In this document: positions 42,031-52,650 of the stretch, in pieces
Layout of the letters: each line of letters starts with the position of its first letter
How positions within the stretch are numbered: the stretch's first letter is position 1
From: Sciurus carolinensis
Taxonomy: Eukaryota; Chordata; Mammalia; Rodentia; Sciuridae
NCBI RefSeq assembly: GCF_902686445.1
Contig: NC_062223.1
Coordinates: forward strand, 57,437,998 to 57,501,997
Length of the DNA: 64,000 nucleotides
Reading direction: 5' to 3'
Translations under genes and position numbers: made by a program
Notes under the pieces: generated by a model
The model's database searches: none
What the model saw: the letters and a program-made list of their open reading frames with translations, nothing else
Told to the model about the DNA's origin: nothing

Positions 42031-42214
42031 GGATGGTCACCAATCCCTGGATGTCTACCCATAAAACTCATTGAAGCTATCCATAAATCCTAAGAGCAGA
42101 CACTGTCTCTGACAGTTAAGGATAAAAAACCTCAAAGAGGTGTGGTGTGACAGCTTTGTGAGGCTACACAAATAAATAGATAAGCCATGTGCCATCATCT
42201 ATTTTCCAACTTTT

Positions 42215-42350
42215 AAAAGACATGAATATTATGTGCCAGACACTGAGGTAAATATCCTACACATATTATAATTTAAATATTATAATCTGGTGAAACTTCA
42301 GGTGGGGACACTGAGGCTTAGTCAGATAACTTGCCCACCGTTTTCAACCC
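42215..42350 (-). repeat. MIR SINE
   Basis: 'aatattatgtgccagacact', 'gaggtaaatatcctacacat' and 'gacactgaggcttagtcaga' run in reversed MIRb order. Confidence 0.75.
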
Positions 42351-43060
42351 CTTTGGACGTACAATGGCCAGTTCAAATGGGTCCAAATGAGTTCAAAGGA
42401 GAAGCCAGAACTCCAGCACTGGCCTGCTGAGTTCCTGATGTGCTATGCTGCTTCTGGAGAGAATGGACCACTGAATGGCAGGAGGGACTGGAGAGAGGAG
42501 AAAGAGCTGGCAGGGAAGAGAGAGAAAACAGGGATGTGAATGGAAGGCGTTGGTAGGCTGTAGCTGTGTGGGTAATCCCTCTAAGGCCAGACCTTTGCCA
42601 TTAACCTTCTCTACCCTGGCTGCCAGATGCAGCGGTCTCCCACAGTGGCCAACCTGTGTGCAAAACACCAGAGGAAGGCTTCTCCCTTACGCCTGGCCCC
42701 AGAAGGGCTGTAGGGATGCTTTCCTGTTGGCATGGGAACAGGCTGTCCGGCTCCTGCCTAACCCAGAATCCTGTGCAGCTGCCACGCTCTGCTGCGGTGG
42801 CATCACAGGGCCATTCCTCCCCGGTCCATCGGCCCCTAACCGTCCTCCAGGGCGGCGGAGGCCTCCCGCTCTGGCTGGCAGCCCACTGCTGCACAGCTTC
42901 TCTCACAAAGGCCTCTTAAAGTCACTGGTGCTCTTACCACTGGAAGTCAGAGCAGCCCAGCAGAGATCATAGAAAACCCCGCTGCTGCCAGGGTAAGTTC
43001 TCTAGGCCAGGGTTGTGTCAAGGAAGCAAGGACTCACAGAACTAGAATGAGGAGGGACGG
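42351..43060. other. GC-rich single-copy stretch
   Basis: 42790-42890 has a small CpG cluster ('gggcggcggaggcctcccgc') but is far too short for a CpG island. Frames at 42393-42972 are open on both strands at once. I see no gene. Confidence 0.4.
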
Positions 43061-43067
43061 CTCCTCA

Positions 43068-43202
43068 GAGGAAAAGACACAGGCCTGGGAGCAAGCCCTG
43101 CCTCTATGTGAGACCTTCTGCAAGATCCCTCCTCTCTCTGGGGGAGAAGATGGACTAATTCTTTTAAGCCTTATAAACACCTCATGGCCCAAGCAGAAGG
43201 CT
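43068..43202 (+). repeat. Local duplication, copy A
   Basis: From 'cagaggaaaag' through 'gccctgcctctatgtgagac', 'gatccctcctctctctgggg' and 'ttttaagccttataaacacc' to 'agcagaagg' it aligns colinearly with 45012-45181. It lacks a 22-base piece present in copy B. The right half is the start of a reversed MIR. Confidence 0.8.
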
Positions 43203-43320
43203 TTTCATTACAAGGGAGAAAAATGCAGCTCAGAGAGATTAAGTGACTTGTGCAGGGTCACACAGCAAGAAAATGGGGAGATTGGTCTGACTTGAAGTCA
43301 TCACTGCCTTGCGACAGGCT
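43150..43320 (-). repeat. MIR SINE
   Basis: 'aagccttataaacacctcat', 'aaatgcagctcagagagatt', 'aagtgacttgtgcagggtca' and 'cacagcaagaaaatggggag' form a reversed MIR. Confidence 0.85.
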
Positions 43321-44730
43321 TTGCTCCCTCCTTGGTGATAAGGGCTGATGGCCATTATCTTATCCTCCCAAGCTGGTGCAAATCTGTCTCCTAAAAGAAC
43401 CTCTCTTGAAAGACACTACAGGGCTCTCAAATAAGGTACTGATGTAGGAACTAAGGTCATTATGCTGTTCCTTCCCCCATCTCCAGCCCCAGTTTCCCAC
43501 ATTCCCACTTCCATGATTTGTATGATATCCTTATATCACATATACTGATGCTTCATGTTTGCCTTTAAATCAAATTTAAAACAACCCATTTTTAAAAATG
43601 TAATATTATCCTAAGCAATATGAGATCAAGGGTTTAATGCACTGATTATATTCTTTCCTAATATACAACAAAAGTACAATTGATAACAATTTAATTACAT
43701 ACTCTAAAGTGACTCTTCAGAGACCTTGCTGGGGGACCAGCTGTGAGCCTCTGCCCCTCTGCCTGCATGGATACATGTATGTGTCTTGGACCACATCCTC
43801 TCCCAGCTGTGTGCTCTGGTCCTCCATCATGGATGTAGAACTGGAAAGGAGCAGGTATCTTTTAAGAGAACCAGGACTGCAGCAGGTGGGCATAGGAAAC
43901 AGAAGTTGAGACCTGAGAACCTCTGGAGGTACAGTTTCCAGTGGGATGCAGCCAGAGAGGGATGAGGAACAGGAGACTGGCATGCATGAAGTGCTAGAAA
44001 GCAAGAAAGCGGCCTATCCGCTGGGCCACGGCCCCTTCCACCAGGAGCAGTAGCAGTGTGCAAATTTTAGTTCCCACATATCCTGGTTAACACTTGGAAT
44101 TCTTAATCTCTTCAATTTCAACTGCTCTGGTATGTGTATAGTTTGATTTTCTCCAAAATGCAAAGCAGACCATAGATTCATGTCATTTTTAAAGACAGCA
44201 CAGAGAGGCAATGGGATATAGTGACCAACACCTGCACACTGACCTACAAGACCCAGCCTCCATGTTTACTCTCCAGTTATGGACCTGACGCCATCAGGAA
44301 AGAATTGCCACTGGTCTTTACAAAGCCCTCACCCAGGGCCTTGCAAAATATCTGACCTTCATATTAGACTAGGGAAGGCCAGGAAGGAATTATTCTCAAG
44401 AGCTTACATGACTTTCTAAGTACAAGGTTGAGACAAAATTCAGACCTATCTTCTTCTTATTCCAGTCCAGTGTCCTTTCATTAAGCTAATACTGACTTTT
44501 AATTCACTTATTCCTCATTTCTATGAAGCCGTCAAACTGCATGATCTCTAATGTTCCTTTCTGTTTAACTACAGTAGAAGGATTTGTTTCTCTAAATGTA
44601 TGTGTGGCTTACTCCCTGAGTGTATAAACAAGTAGAAAATTCTTGTCCAACCCTAAGAGGAAACTGAGCCAAGTTCATCTGGTAACTCAAACATCAAATA
44701 AAACAGAATCTTTGTGAAGACTCCATTGTT
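43321..44730. other. Single-copy stretch
   Basis: No definite repeat is seen. 43540-43700 is AT-rich ('ttaaatcaaatttaaaacaa', 'aacaatttaattacatac'). Frames at 43709-44211 lie on both strands and are not accepted. Confidence 0.4.
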
Positions 44731-44734
44731 GGAA

Positions 44735-44775
44735 ACTATAGAGACCCAGTAAGACTATAGAGACTCAGTAAGAGA
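44735..44775. repeat. Two-copy 19-base tandem repeat
   Basis: ACTATAGAGACCCAGTAAG is followed by ACTATAGAGACTCAGTAAG, a single C/T difference. Confidence 0.88.
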
Positions 44776-44859
44776 GAACAGAGGTTATCGGTTTGATCAT
44801 GACAAAATGTACTTTACAGGCATATTTTATTATTCAATATTTCCTGCAACCAAAGAGTA

Positions 44860-44940
44860 TCCAACCATTCATTCATCCATGCATGCATCCCATGAAGCTT
44901 CTATATGTCCATCCATTCAACCACTCATCCATCCTGTTAT
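44860..44940 (+). repeat. (ATCC/CATT)-rich simple repeat
   Basis: 'ccattcattcatccatgcat' and 'gtccatccattcaaccactc' precede the inverted L2 terminus. An ATTC-rich tail is usual at L2 3' ends. Confidence 0.75.
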
Positions 44941-45050
44941 TCAGTAACCATTTATTGAGCATCCTCTCTGTCAGATCCATACTAGTTTGGAGAGTTGCAG
45001 AAATGAATCAGAAACAAACCCAGAGGAAAGAGCCCTGACCTCGGAGCAAA
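44935..45050 (-). repeat. L2 LINE terminus, minus strand
   Basis: 'cagtaaccatttattgagca', 'tcctctctgtcagatccata' and 'gcagaaatgaatcagaaaca' are the reversed L2 terminus. Confidence 0.72.
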
Positions 45051-45181
45051 GAGCCCTGCCTCTATGCAAGGCTTTATGCAAAGATCCCTCCTCTCTTTGG
45101 GAAAGAAGGTGGACCTATTCCAGGGCTCACTCAATCATCTCTTTTAAGCCTTACAACCACCCTGTGGTGCAGGCAGAAGGT
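45012..45181 (+). repeat. Local duplication, copy B
   Basis: 'cagaggaaagagccctgacc', 'gccctgcctctatgcaaggc', 'gatccctcctctctttggga' and 'ttttaagccttacaaccacc' align with copy A at 43068-43202. The join between L2-like and MIR-like material is shared by both copies, which is best explained by duplication. Confidence 0.8.
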
Positions 45182-45189
45182 TTTTTTTT

Positions 45190-45985
45190 CATACTGTATA
45201 CACCTCTTTATATTTTTGGTAACTAGACAGCCTTATCTCATCTCTCTGCCATTCCCAAATCATCTATTACTAAGTCTGATGCAAAGTATTGCTAAGATAA
45301 ACTTGATGAATAAAGGAACTACTAATCCCTGAACATTCTAAAAAAGAATTTGGAATGTGCACTTCTATCGTTCCCCATTTTTCTCATTAGATTAAGCATC
45401 ACTTCTTGGGGCTTCACCTGACACAGTCCCTTCTTTGTGTTAACTAGAGTGCAGAAAGGACAGAGGAAGTGATGCTGGGTCAACCTCCTTTCCCAGTGGC
45501 CCCGACAAGTGTGCACATCTGGGAAGCAAGTTCTGCCCACATTCCCAGGAGGCTCTTATTTATGAGATTCCTCCATATCTGACACGTTTCTCAATTTTCC
45601 AATTGGCTAGTAATAGATTTCTGCAGAGTGCTTTTGATGAGGCTCATCTGCAATGCCTCTAACGACAGTAAGAAAGTTCCCAAAAAAGCAAATAATTCCC
45701 AAACGCAGCATTTCAACAATGAAGATGTGTAAAAAAATAGTTTGTAAAAGGTGAGAAACTTACAGACAAAGGCCATCAAAGGAAGGGAAGACACCCAAAT
45801 TCCAGCACAGGGACAGCTCCCCCAGTGCCCTTGCTTCCCAAACCACTAGGGTTCAGCTCCCAGACCCAAGGGACATGCCTACCATCAGATTCCCTCTAGT
45901 TCAAAAACATTCCCTGAGCTCCTGTTACGTGGACCTGCCCAGTGGCTCATCTCCCTTCCTTCCTTCCTTACCTCCCAAATATGGT
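45190..45985. other. Single-copy stretch
   Basis: There is no repeat or gene that I can defend. 45580-45760 is AT-rich and repeat-free. Confidence 0.4.
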
Positions 45986-45989
45986 TAAT

Positions 45990-46600
45990 CACCAAGTTCT
46001 GCAAACCACGTATCTCCAGAAGACATCCCCAGTTAGCACAGTTTACTGCCACCACCTGAGGCCAACTTGCCATCCTCCTATCTGGACTCCCACAAGAGCC
46101 TCCCTAACAGGCCTCCCTGCCTCTGCTGAGGCCACTCACCCACACAGTTGGTGCAAATTTGATCACAACACTCCCTTGCCACAAAGCCTCAGCCGCTTCA
46201 ACTCACCCCCAGAAAACATGCCAACCTCTTCACATAGTCTGCAAGAACCTCTTCAGCAGTCGCTGCCTCCAAATCCCACCCTATCTCATTCTTTCTTCCC
46301 ATGGTTCATTTTTCCAGGCAACACTTTCTCAGTGACCACTCCCCCTCGGCCACCTGAGCCCAAAGGGAAAGCTAGTCCCTTTGCTGGAGGCCTCACAGCA
46401 CCTGGGCATTCTCCTCTGCTGATGCTCCTCCCACTGGTGATTCTTCTCAGCGTCTAGCCTCCTTCCTAGACAGCAGGCTCCCTGCAGGCCCATGTACATC
46501 TCACCCATTGCCCATCCTCAGACCCTAACATGCAGCCTGCCCAACAGGAGGCTTTCAATCAACACTGAAGGACTGAGAGGCTGACTGAGGGATGCACCAA
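45990..46600 (+). repeat. L2 LINE 3' end, about 600 bases
   Basis: 'gaggccaacttgccatcctc', 'atttgatcacaacactccct', 'tgccaacctcttcacatagt', 'ctagacagcaggctccctgc' and 'gaggctttcaatcaacactg' keep the L2 order to its terminus. The 171-codon open frame at 45942-46457 lies inside this L2 and is a chance frame. Confidence 0.8.
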
Positions 46601-47280
46601 CTGTTTGACTGTAAGCGCTGAACTCAGTGCCAGACAGTCAGAAGTTGCAGGGCCGACACTTGGGTGTCTTTCCAAGCTTAGGAAAGAGTCACAAGCTATC
46701 TGACCTATAACAGATAACTGCACCTCGCTTCACTCTTCCTCTTTATCAGCACCAAGCAATGCCTGTCCTTTGGCCTCACAGAGGCTGTACCAAACCAAGA
46801 GACCCCAGCTGTGAGGAGATTTCATGAAATGAAGATGCTCTGAGTAGGGCAGACCCTACAGTAAGGCTGTGCTCGAAAATAAGCCCCGCCCTGGCCTCTC
46901 CTCTCCCAGACAGAAAGGAAGGGTCTCTACATACCCACTCTGCAGTCTCCATCCTTAGTACATTCTCAGGGCACCTTGAGATGGAGCTAAAAGCCTCTCA
47001 GTACATAATCAATGGACAAAACCGGAAGGAGGAAATCAGGAAGACTCTTAAAGGAGGTCAAAGAAAGATATTCCAGTCACAAAAAAATTAAAATACCTCC
47101 AGCCCTCTCTGTCTCTGGGGTCTTATAATGAAGGGAAAAGGCCCTAAATTCATGAAAGAAGAGGAAAGAAATACTCGTGAAGGCATGTGGGTAGAGAGCA
47201 TTCTGGGAAGGTCTTTTAGATTCCCTAAGACCTACTTGTTTCAATGGCTTCAGAAGTTCAAAGTAGTTGTCAAGGTAGCA
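46601..47280. other. Single-copy stretch, nothing recognised
   Basis: I see no gene or repeat signature. Confidence 0.4.
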
Positions 47281-47284
47281 TGAA

Positions 47285-47445
47285 ATAAGGTGTCATCCTT
47301 GGGGCAGCAGCATCACCTGGGAACTTGTTAAAATGCACTCTGAGGCCTCACCCTGCCTTAATGATCAACTACGGGGCTGGGGCAGGGCAAACTGGGTTTG
47401 CAGGAGCCTGTGAGTGACAGCAGCTTGTCATGTGTGAGAACTCCT
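47285..47445 (+). mobile_element. MER20-like hAT element, degraded
   Basis: 'gggcagcagcatcacctggg', 'aacttgttaaaatgcactct' and 'gaggcctcaccctgccttaa' match the 5' half. The 3' half ('ggcagggcaaactgggtttg') is eroded and no terminal repeat survives. Confidence 0.72.
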
Positions 47446-48160
47446 GTGCCTTTGGACCAAAGGAAGGCGAGAGAAGGGAGGAAGGATAGAGCCTTTCCCA
47501 TCTAACCAAGGTGTGCCAGTGACCCTCCAGTACTGAGCCTGCATCTCAGACTAGCAGAAAGAGGATGTCATGTGAAGTTGCACGTGTCTGTGATTCCCTT
47601 CATTGCTAAAATCACTGACTCTGAAATCCAAGCAGAGATGTCAGAGGGACTCGAGAAAGCAAACAAATATTTATGCCTGCCTGCCCTGTTTCCTTCCCCA
47701 TTATTCTGGCAACACTGGCTACAGAGAAGTAATTTCGGTCCCTGCTCCATCTAGAGGGTCTCGAAATTGAGGAGGAGGATGAGGATGAGGGCAAAAATTA
47801 TTGACTTTTAAGGGTTTTAGAGTTTACATTACATCCACCTACTGAGGAAAACCCCAAGTTTGACTTTTGGATTTCCTCTTGCGCTCTCTGAAATAGAAAA
47901 GTTTTCCATTTGCTAAGAGAGAGACCAAGTCCAAAGGGACAGATTGAAGGGATAGAGAAAATAGGTATGGAAAGAGACAGAAACCCCTTACCCATTGTGT
48001 GTTGTGAGTTAGGGATCTGGGGTCCATGGAGAAGTTACAGGATGCAAGAAAAGTGGGGAGGACAGGAAAGGGTCTTTCACCCAGGATTGTGGCAGACAGA
48101 TGATCCTGAATACCCTCAGTATTCCAGGAAGGGCAAGAAATGAATTTCAGTTACTTTTTA
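47446..48160. other. Single-copy stretch
   Basis: No repeat is seen except a short (GAG/GAT)n run at 47769-47790. Frames at 47568-48143 lie on both strands in the same interval. Confidence 0.4.
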
Positions 48161-48161
48161 G

Positions 48162-48700
48162 TTTTTTTTTTTTTTTTTTTTTTAACTAAAAGCAGTTTAA
48201 TTATTTTTGAATTTTAATTTTGATTGCTAATCCTTGGATACAACAATGCTCTAAAACTGGATCATGTGCTTCCCCAGTCTCCTTAGGGTTACACGTGTAA
48301 TCTGACCAGCAGATTACATGTATAAAATATGCCATCTGCGCTCAGTTCACTCTGCTGCAGTCAGGCAGGCAGGGCCTCTCCATAGAGAAGACATCTAGGC
48401 AGGGTCTGAGAGAATGCAAGAGGTGGTCAGGCAACAAAGGGCAGCTGGTCAATGACAAAGGAGCTGTATATTGAAATAGCATTTTGGTGTAAAAGACCAA
48501 CAAATTTCAACAAGAGTGAACCACCGTTCTGAATACTGTGGGTAACAAGAAGGATTTCCAGCTCCTCTTAGGACAGGTGGCACTGTCTCAATTCCAGGCA
48601 GTTTATGATCAGTGACCTGCGCAGTTTTAGCTGCCTGAGATGAACTATTGGATGGAGCTTGCCTATGCTGAGGCACCTGCTCTCGCCCTCTTCCATGCCA
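48162..48700 (-). pseudogene. Probable processed retrocopy of an unidentified transcript
   Basis: A 22-base poly(T) at 48162-48183 reads as a genomically encoded poly(A) tail on the minus strand. About a dozen bases before it, still on the minus strand, is ATTAAA, the commonest variant poly(A) signal. Upstream is an AT-rich 3'-UTR-like stretch, then a frame open on the minus strand up to 48676 or slightly beyond (a 75-codon stretch rich in Ser, Gln and Pro). I do not recognise the parent gene. I found no target duplication, and the 5' limit is a guess. Confidence 0.45.
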
Positions 48701-48849
48701 CTTGTTGGGGACACTAACTCCTGTCTACAGATCTGACCCTCTCCCATCTCTCCAAGTCTCTGGAAAATCAGGAAGTTCCATCATTGCTCATCTCAGCCAG
48801 CAGCATTTCACTCCTCATTTATTGGGAGGTTTAAGAAAGACTGAACGCA

Positions 48850-48985
48850 AAATATCAAATGATATTATTAGTAGGACATTTCTCCCACTTGACAGATGAG
48901 GAAACTGAGGCTCAGCTAGTATTGGTAGAGCCAGATCCATCCCAGGTAAGTCTGGGCCTTATCTACTGCTCCCTTATCCACTAAC
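48850..48985 (-). repeat. MIR SINE
   Basis: 'cccacttgacagatgaggaa' and 'actgaggctcagctagtatt' then 'ggtagagccagatccatccc' form a close reversed MIR core. Confidence 0.88.
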
Positions 48986-49360
48986 CTCTACTGACCCCAA
49001 CTCTCATCACACACTGTTTTTTTCTCTGTTCCCTACTTCGGAGGTGACATTCCTAAGCAGAGATTTCCAGCAAAATGCCTGGTATATATATGCTGAGTCC
49101 TCAGGGAATGTGTTTAATTCTTAATTGAAGGAAATCACCCCGTGTGTCCAGAAATCTGTGAGGCTGGTCCCACCGTGGAAGCTGAGGTATGTGGTGAAGA
49201 ATAGTCAGAGTCCCTGCCTCCAAACACCAAGCCCACTGCACCATGCACCACCTCTTTGCCTCCCTTACTTATGTCTTAATGTACTGCTCTTCCTTACATA
49301 AGGAAAAAATGAAGCTATGACATCGGGGTGCCCTCAGAAACATCAGCATGGAGTAGCAGC
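48986..49360. other. Single-copy stretch, nothing recognised
   Basis: There is no repeat or gene signature. Confidence 0.4.
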
Positions 49361-49364
49361 CAGG

Positions 49365-49575
49365 AATACAGATGCTGGAGCCAAATTCCAAGTGCAAATT
49401 CCAGCCCAGCCAGACCGTGTGGCCCTGGGTAAGTTAGCCTCTCTGTGCCTCGGTTTCCTTATATGCAAGATAGTGATAGCGACATCTGATTGGTGTAGTT
49501 GGTATGGGGATTGAGTTTAATAGTGTTTGTAAAGTGCTTAAGATGGTGTCTGGCACATTTAACACTATTTAAGCA
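49365..49575 (+). repeat. MIR SINE, near full length
   Basis: 'gatgctggagccaaattcca', 'ccctgggtaagttagcctct', 'ctgtgcctcggtttccttat' and 'aagtgcttaagatggtgtct', then 'ggcacatttaacac', cover the whole MIR. Confidence 0.9.
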
Positions 49576-50015
49576 TGGGTTGCATATGTAATCAGGCAGG
49601 GCTTAGATGGATACCAGCAGAGAATCAGAATGAGGTTCCATATAAAAGGGAAGAAGAAAGGCAGGAAAAAGCCTGGATTGGGTGGGGAGCGGGGGTACAA
49701 GATGTCCCAACTGCTTAAGGTAGTCAAGACTGCCCCTTCATGGAAAGTTGCCCCAGATCTTCCTTCTGTCTGCACCCCTGAACCAGAACAGGTAGGGAAC
49801 TACACCACAGAGGATGCTGTGGACACTCTGGGTGTCTCTGTGGGGTCCAGTCTCCTGTGCACAGCAGAGCAGGACAGCTGCCCAGTCCAGCCCCAGAACT
49901 CCCAACACGGACTGAATCCTGAGCTCTGGCCCAGTGCAGAACACTCAGTCATTTCTCTCACCATGTCTGGGTTAAATAAAAATCCCAAGTTTGATTTGGA
50001 ATTTGAACTTAAATC
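49576..50015. other. Single-copy stretch
   Basis: No repeat is clear. The 137-codon frame at 49630-50043 faces three overlapping minus-strand frames, runs into a MIR and has no known domain. Confidence 0.4.
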
Positions 50016-50019
50016 CAAG

Positions 50020-50160
50020 CTCTGCAGCAGACGCTGTGTGTGACCTTTGGTAAGGAGCCACCACCTCTGACTTTCAGTTTCTTCTTCTCTAAATGGGGGC
50101 AGGGTAGTTAATCCACCTCCAAGGCTTTGGGAGAAAGCTAAATAAACTAGTGAAGGTCAA
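50020..50160 (+). repeat. MIR SINE
   Basis: 'gctgtgtgtgacctttggta', 'ctgactttcagtttcttctt' and 'ctctaaatgggggcagggta' then 'gagaaagctaaataaac' follow MIR order. Confidence 0.78.
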
Positions 50161-50985
50161 CCCTGGGGCATGGAACCTGGGCCATGATGGGCAGTCTGAG
50201 AATATCTGCAGGAGGACCGAAGGAGGAAAGGACCACTCCAGAGTCTTGGAGTCGTGCTGTTCACAGCCTCCACTGTTCCAGTTAGACGAGTGGCTCCAGC
50301 ACCAAATCACCCCTTCCCCTTTGAAGTCTTCCGAGGCCCCTGCAGGCAGCCCAGGGCTATTTAAATCCAAGTGATGGGAGGAGGTAAGAGCTTCCAGGCT
50401 CCATCCACCACCTGAGAGCCAGGCTGAGAGCCCAGCGAGTGGGTGGGAGTGAGGAGAAGATTCAAAGGAAAACTAAGTTCTATTAATGAAAAATCAGGAA
50501 AGGCAAGGCCTAAGTGGGGCTTTTTAAACCTGGAAATCACATTAAGTAAAACAGCAGTGATGGAGGAGGGGATACTTTTCTTTCTTTCTCTTTTTTAAAC
50601 CTTCAGGCCCCATTCAGCTTTTTACATTTGGAGAATAAACCCATGTCTTTCTAGCTTCCAGAAGGGATGGACCAAAGATTTGCTCACCGAGGGGAGCTGA
50701 TATTCCCAAAGCGGGGAAAAAAAGGCATGTGACGTACAGGGCTTAATATACTCATTAAGGGTTTAATTGGAGTCGCTTTGCCACTGATCCTCCAACAGTC
50801 CCTGTTTTCCCCCCACTTAATTAGCAGGGTAACCTTTAGCTTCATGACACATAAAGACAAGTACAAAAGAGGGAGCTCCATCTACCTTCCCGACCAGATC
50901 CTGCCAGACAGCTTAGAAGCCCAGTGGGACTCATGAGTTCTGGGGGTGTCTGTCTTAGGTTTGGGGTATTAACATCCTCAGAAAA
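50161..50985. other. Single-copy stretch with a candidate conserved element
   Basis: No repeat is seen. 50490-50560 and 50735-50835 hold 'cttaatatactcattaaggg', 'tttaattggagtcgctttgc' and 'ccacttaattagcagggtaa', with several TAATTA-type homeodomain cores. A regulatory role is inferred only. Confidence 0.4.
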
Positions 50986-50989
50986 GAGG

Positions 50990-51215
50990 TTGTAGCTGAG
51001 TCAGCCAGGCCCAGGTTCTAGTTCCCACTCTGTCATTCCCTAGCTGGGACTTTGGGCAAGGTACTCAATCTCTGAGCCTCAGTTTCCTCATCTGTAAAAC
51101 AGGAACCATAATAGAACAGAAAGTCCACAGGGTTGTTGTGAGGGTCAAAGGAGGGAAACATTTGTTGTGAACTTAGCACAGCACTTGGCACTTAGAAAGT
51201 GCCCAAGGAAAGTTT
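50990..51215 (+). repeat. MIR SINE, near full length
   Basis: 'tcattccctagctgggactt', 'tgggcaaggtactcaatctc', 'tgagcctcagtttcctcatc' and 'acagggttgttgtgagggtc' then 'gcacagcacttggcac' make this one of the best-preserved MIRs here. Confidence 0.93.
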
Positions 51216-51339
51216 GCACCAAAGTCACAAGATGGAGGGTAAAGAGTTCCAGAGTAGCAGGAACTGAACTGCCCAGGAACTTCCCAAGCAGTAATAAATT
51301 GTGATTTTCCCTTGACAGAGACACACAAAATACAACAGT

Positions 51340-51353
51340 TTTCTTTTTTTTTC

Positions 51354-51384
<31 letters not shown>

Positions 51385-51393
51385 TTTTTTTTT
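51340..51393 (+). repeat. (TTTC)n microsatellite
   Basis: T-rich sequence leads into about eight TTTC units and a terminal T run. Peptides read through its complement (KKERKKERK) are artefacts. Confidence 0.96.
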
Positions 51394-51539
51394 AGGAAAC
51401 CAAATGAAATATTTCTAGCAAAAATTATGTGGGGTGACTGCACACACTTCCCTGTACATGATCAAGGATCAGAATATTTCAGCTGCCTGCATGGTCTCAA
51501 ATGGTCGGGCACCCCACTTCCAACCTCCCTTCTTCCTGC

Positions 51540-52080
51540 CCCTTCCCTGCTTGCTTGCAACATGGAATATAAATAATTAATGCTATCCAATTACCCTAGC
51601 CCAAAGTAAATAAAGCTTCAAGAACACATTGAATTTTCACCCGGCTCCACTGTTTGGAAGAGGATGCTTGCCATGTGCAGGTGTCTGCCTCTAGAAAGTC
51701 ATTTGTGATGGGGCCACTCGATGTGTACCAGGGTTAGTTAAAGCTCGCTTCATCACGGTGGCATCGGGGCAGATGGGAGCTGACGACGCTGGACTGTTTT
51801 CATAGGGAAATGTGCACAAAGTCCCAGGTCAGCGCCGTGATAAATGGTCTTGCCGACAATTTGCTGGGAGCGCACATCTTGGGGGACTCCCGGGGTCATG
51901 AAATCTCTGCTGTTAAGCTACACAATTTTCTTTACTTATCGGTTCCAACCACATCGCAGACACATATTTGAACAATGAAACAAAGGACGGCACAGTCATT
52001 ATCTTGCCCCAGCCGCCGGAGAACGGGAGCGGCGCTAAGCCAGACAGTGCTGATTGCACAAAGCCCGGGACAGGAACCAC
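51540..52080. other. Candidate conserved non-coding (regulatory) element
   Basis: This is an unbroken repeat-free block with more CpG than its neighbours ('gctgacgacgctggactgtt', 'tcagcgccgtgataaatggt', 'gccgccggagaacgggagcg') and homeodomain-like words ('ataaataattaatgctatcc', 'ccaattaccctagcc'). There is no long reading frame. The retained CpGs and clean single-copy character suggest purifying selection. That is an inference. Confidence 0.4.
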
Positions 52081-52295
52081 CGACTGCGGAAGGGGAAGAA
52101 GGCTGAAGGTCGCCTTTTAAAGTTGGAATCAGGGGTGGAGTGGGGACTATGGGCAGTGGAGCACTGTCTAAAGAGCACACGTCCCAACGCCTCTGTTGAC
52201 TGGTTCTGTCATCCACGCAGTGGCCAGTGGGATCTCCGCAATGCAAGTCCTGCTGTCCAGAGGAGAAAGTCGGACTGTGGCACACTTAGAAACTC
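52081..52295. other. Single-copy stretch
   Basis: The frames at 52054-52641 (+) and 51932-52285 (-) overlap. The plus-strand frame runs into an L2 and is not accepted. Confidence 0.4.
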
Positions 52296-52299
52296 TCCA

Positions 52300-52650
52300 T
52301 GCCTGACCCTGCCTTCCCCACCTCACTCTTCTCCCCTGGTTCCTTTCTTACATCTGCAGGGCTTTGTGCTCGCCCACCTCTGCCCCTGGCACGCTTCTCT
52401 ACCTCTTCCTCTGACTCACTCCCCCTCACACTGCACACCTCATGCCAGCCCCCGGCAGTCTTCCAGGCTCACCATGCAGTCGGGATCTGGTGCTCCTTCT
52501 TGGTCTTCCACTGCACAGCCCTGTTACCTGTCTCCACGACAACCCCACTGGGGCAGAATCTACCTTGCTTTTGGTATTTCTGGTGTCCCACACCACGCCC
52601 TGGGCAATGTAGATGCTCAAAATTGCTTATACAATGAATAAGTAAATATG
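52300..52650 (+). repeat. L2 LINE 3' end
   Basis: 'catctgcagggctttgtgct', 'ccaccacgccctgggcaatg', 'tagatgctcaaaattgctta' and 'tacaatgaataagtaaatat' follow the L2 3' end with deletions. Confidence 0.7.

Noticed and set aside
42790..42890. CpG island or promoter
   Set aside because: The CpG cluster is only about 100 bases long, with no associated exon or promoter elements.
45942..46457. A 171-codon plus-strand frame
   Set aside because: It lies almost wholly inside an L2 LINE 3' end, which is non-coding.
52054..52641. A 195-codon plus-strand frame
   Set aside because: Its second half is L2 sequence and the first half overlaps a candidate non-coding element; no domain is seen.
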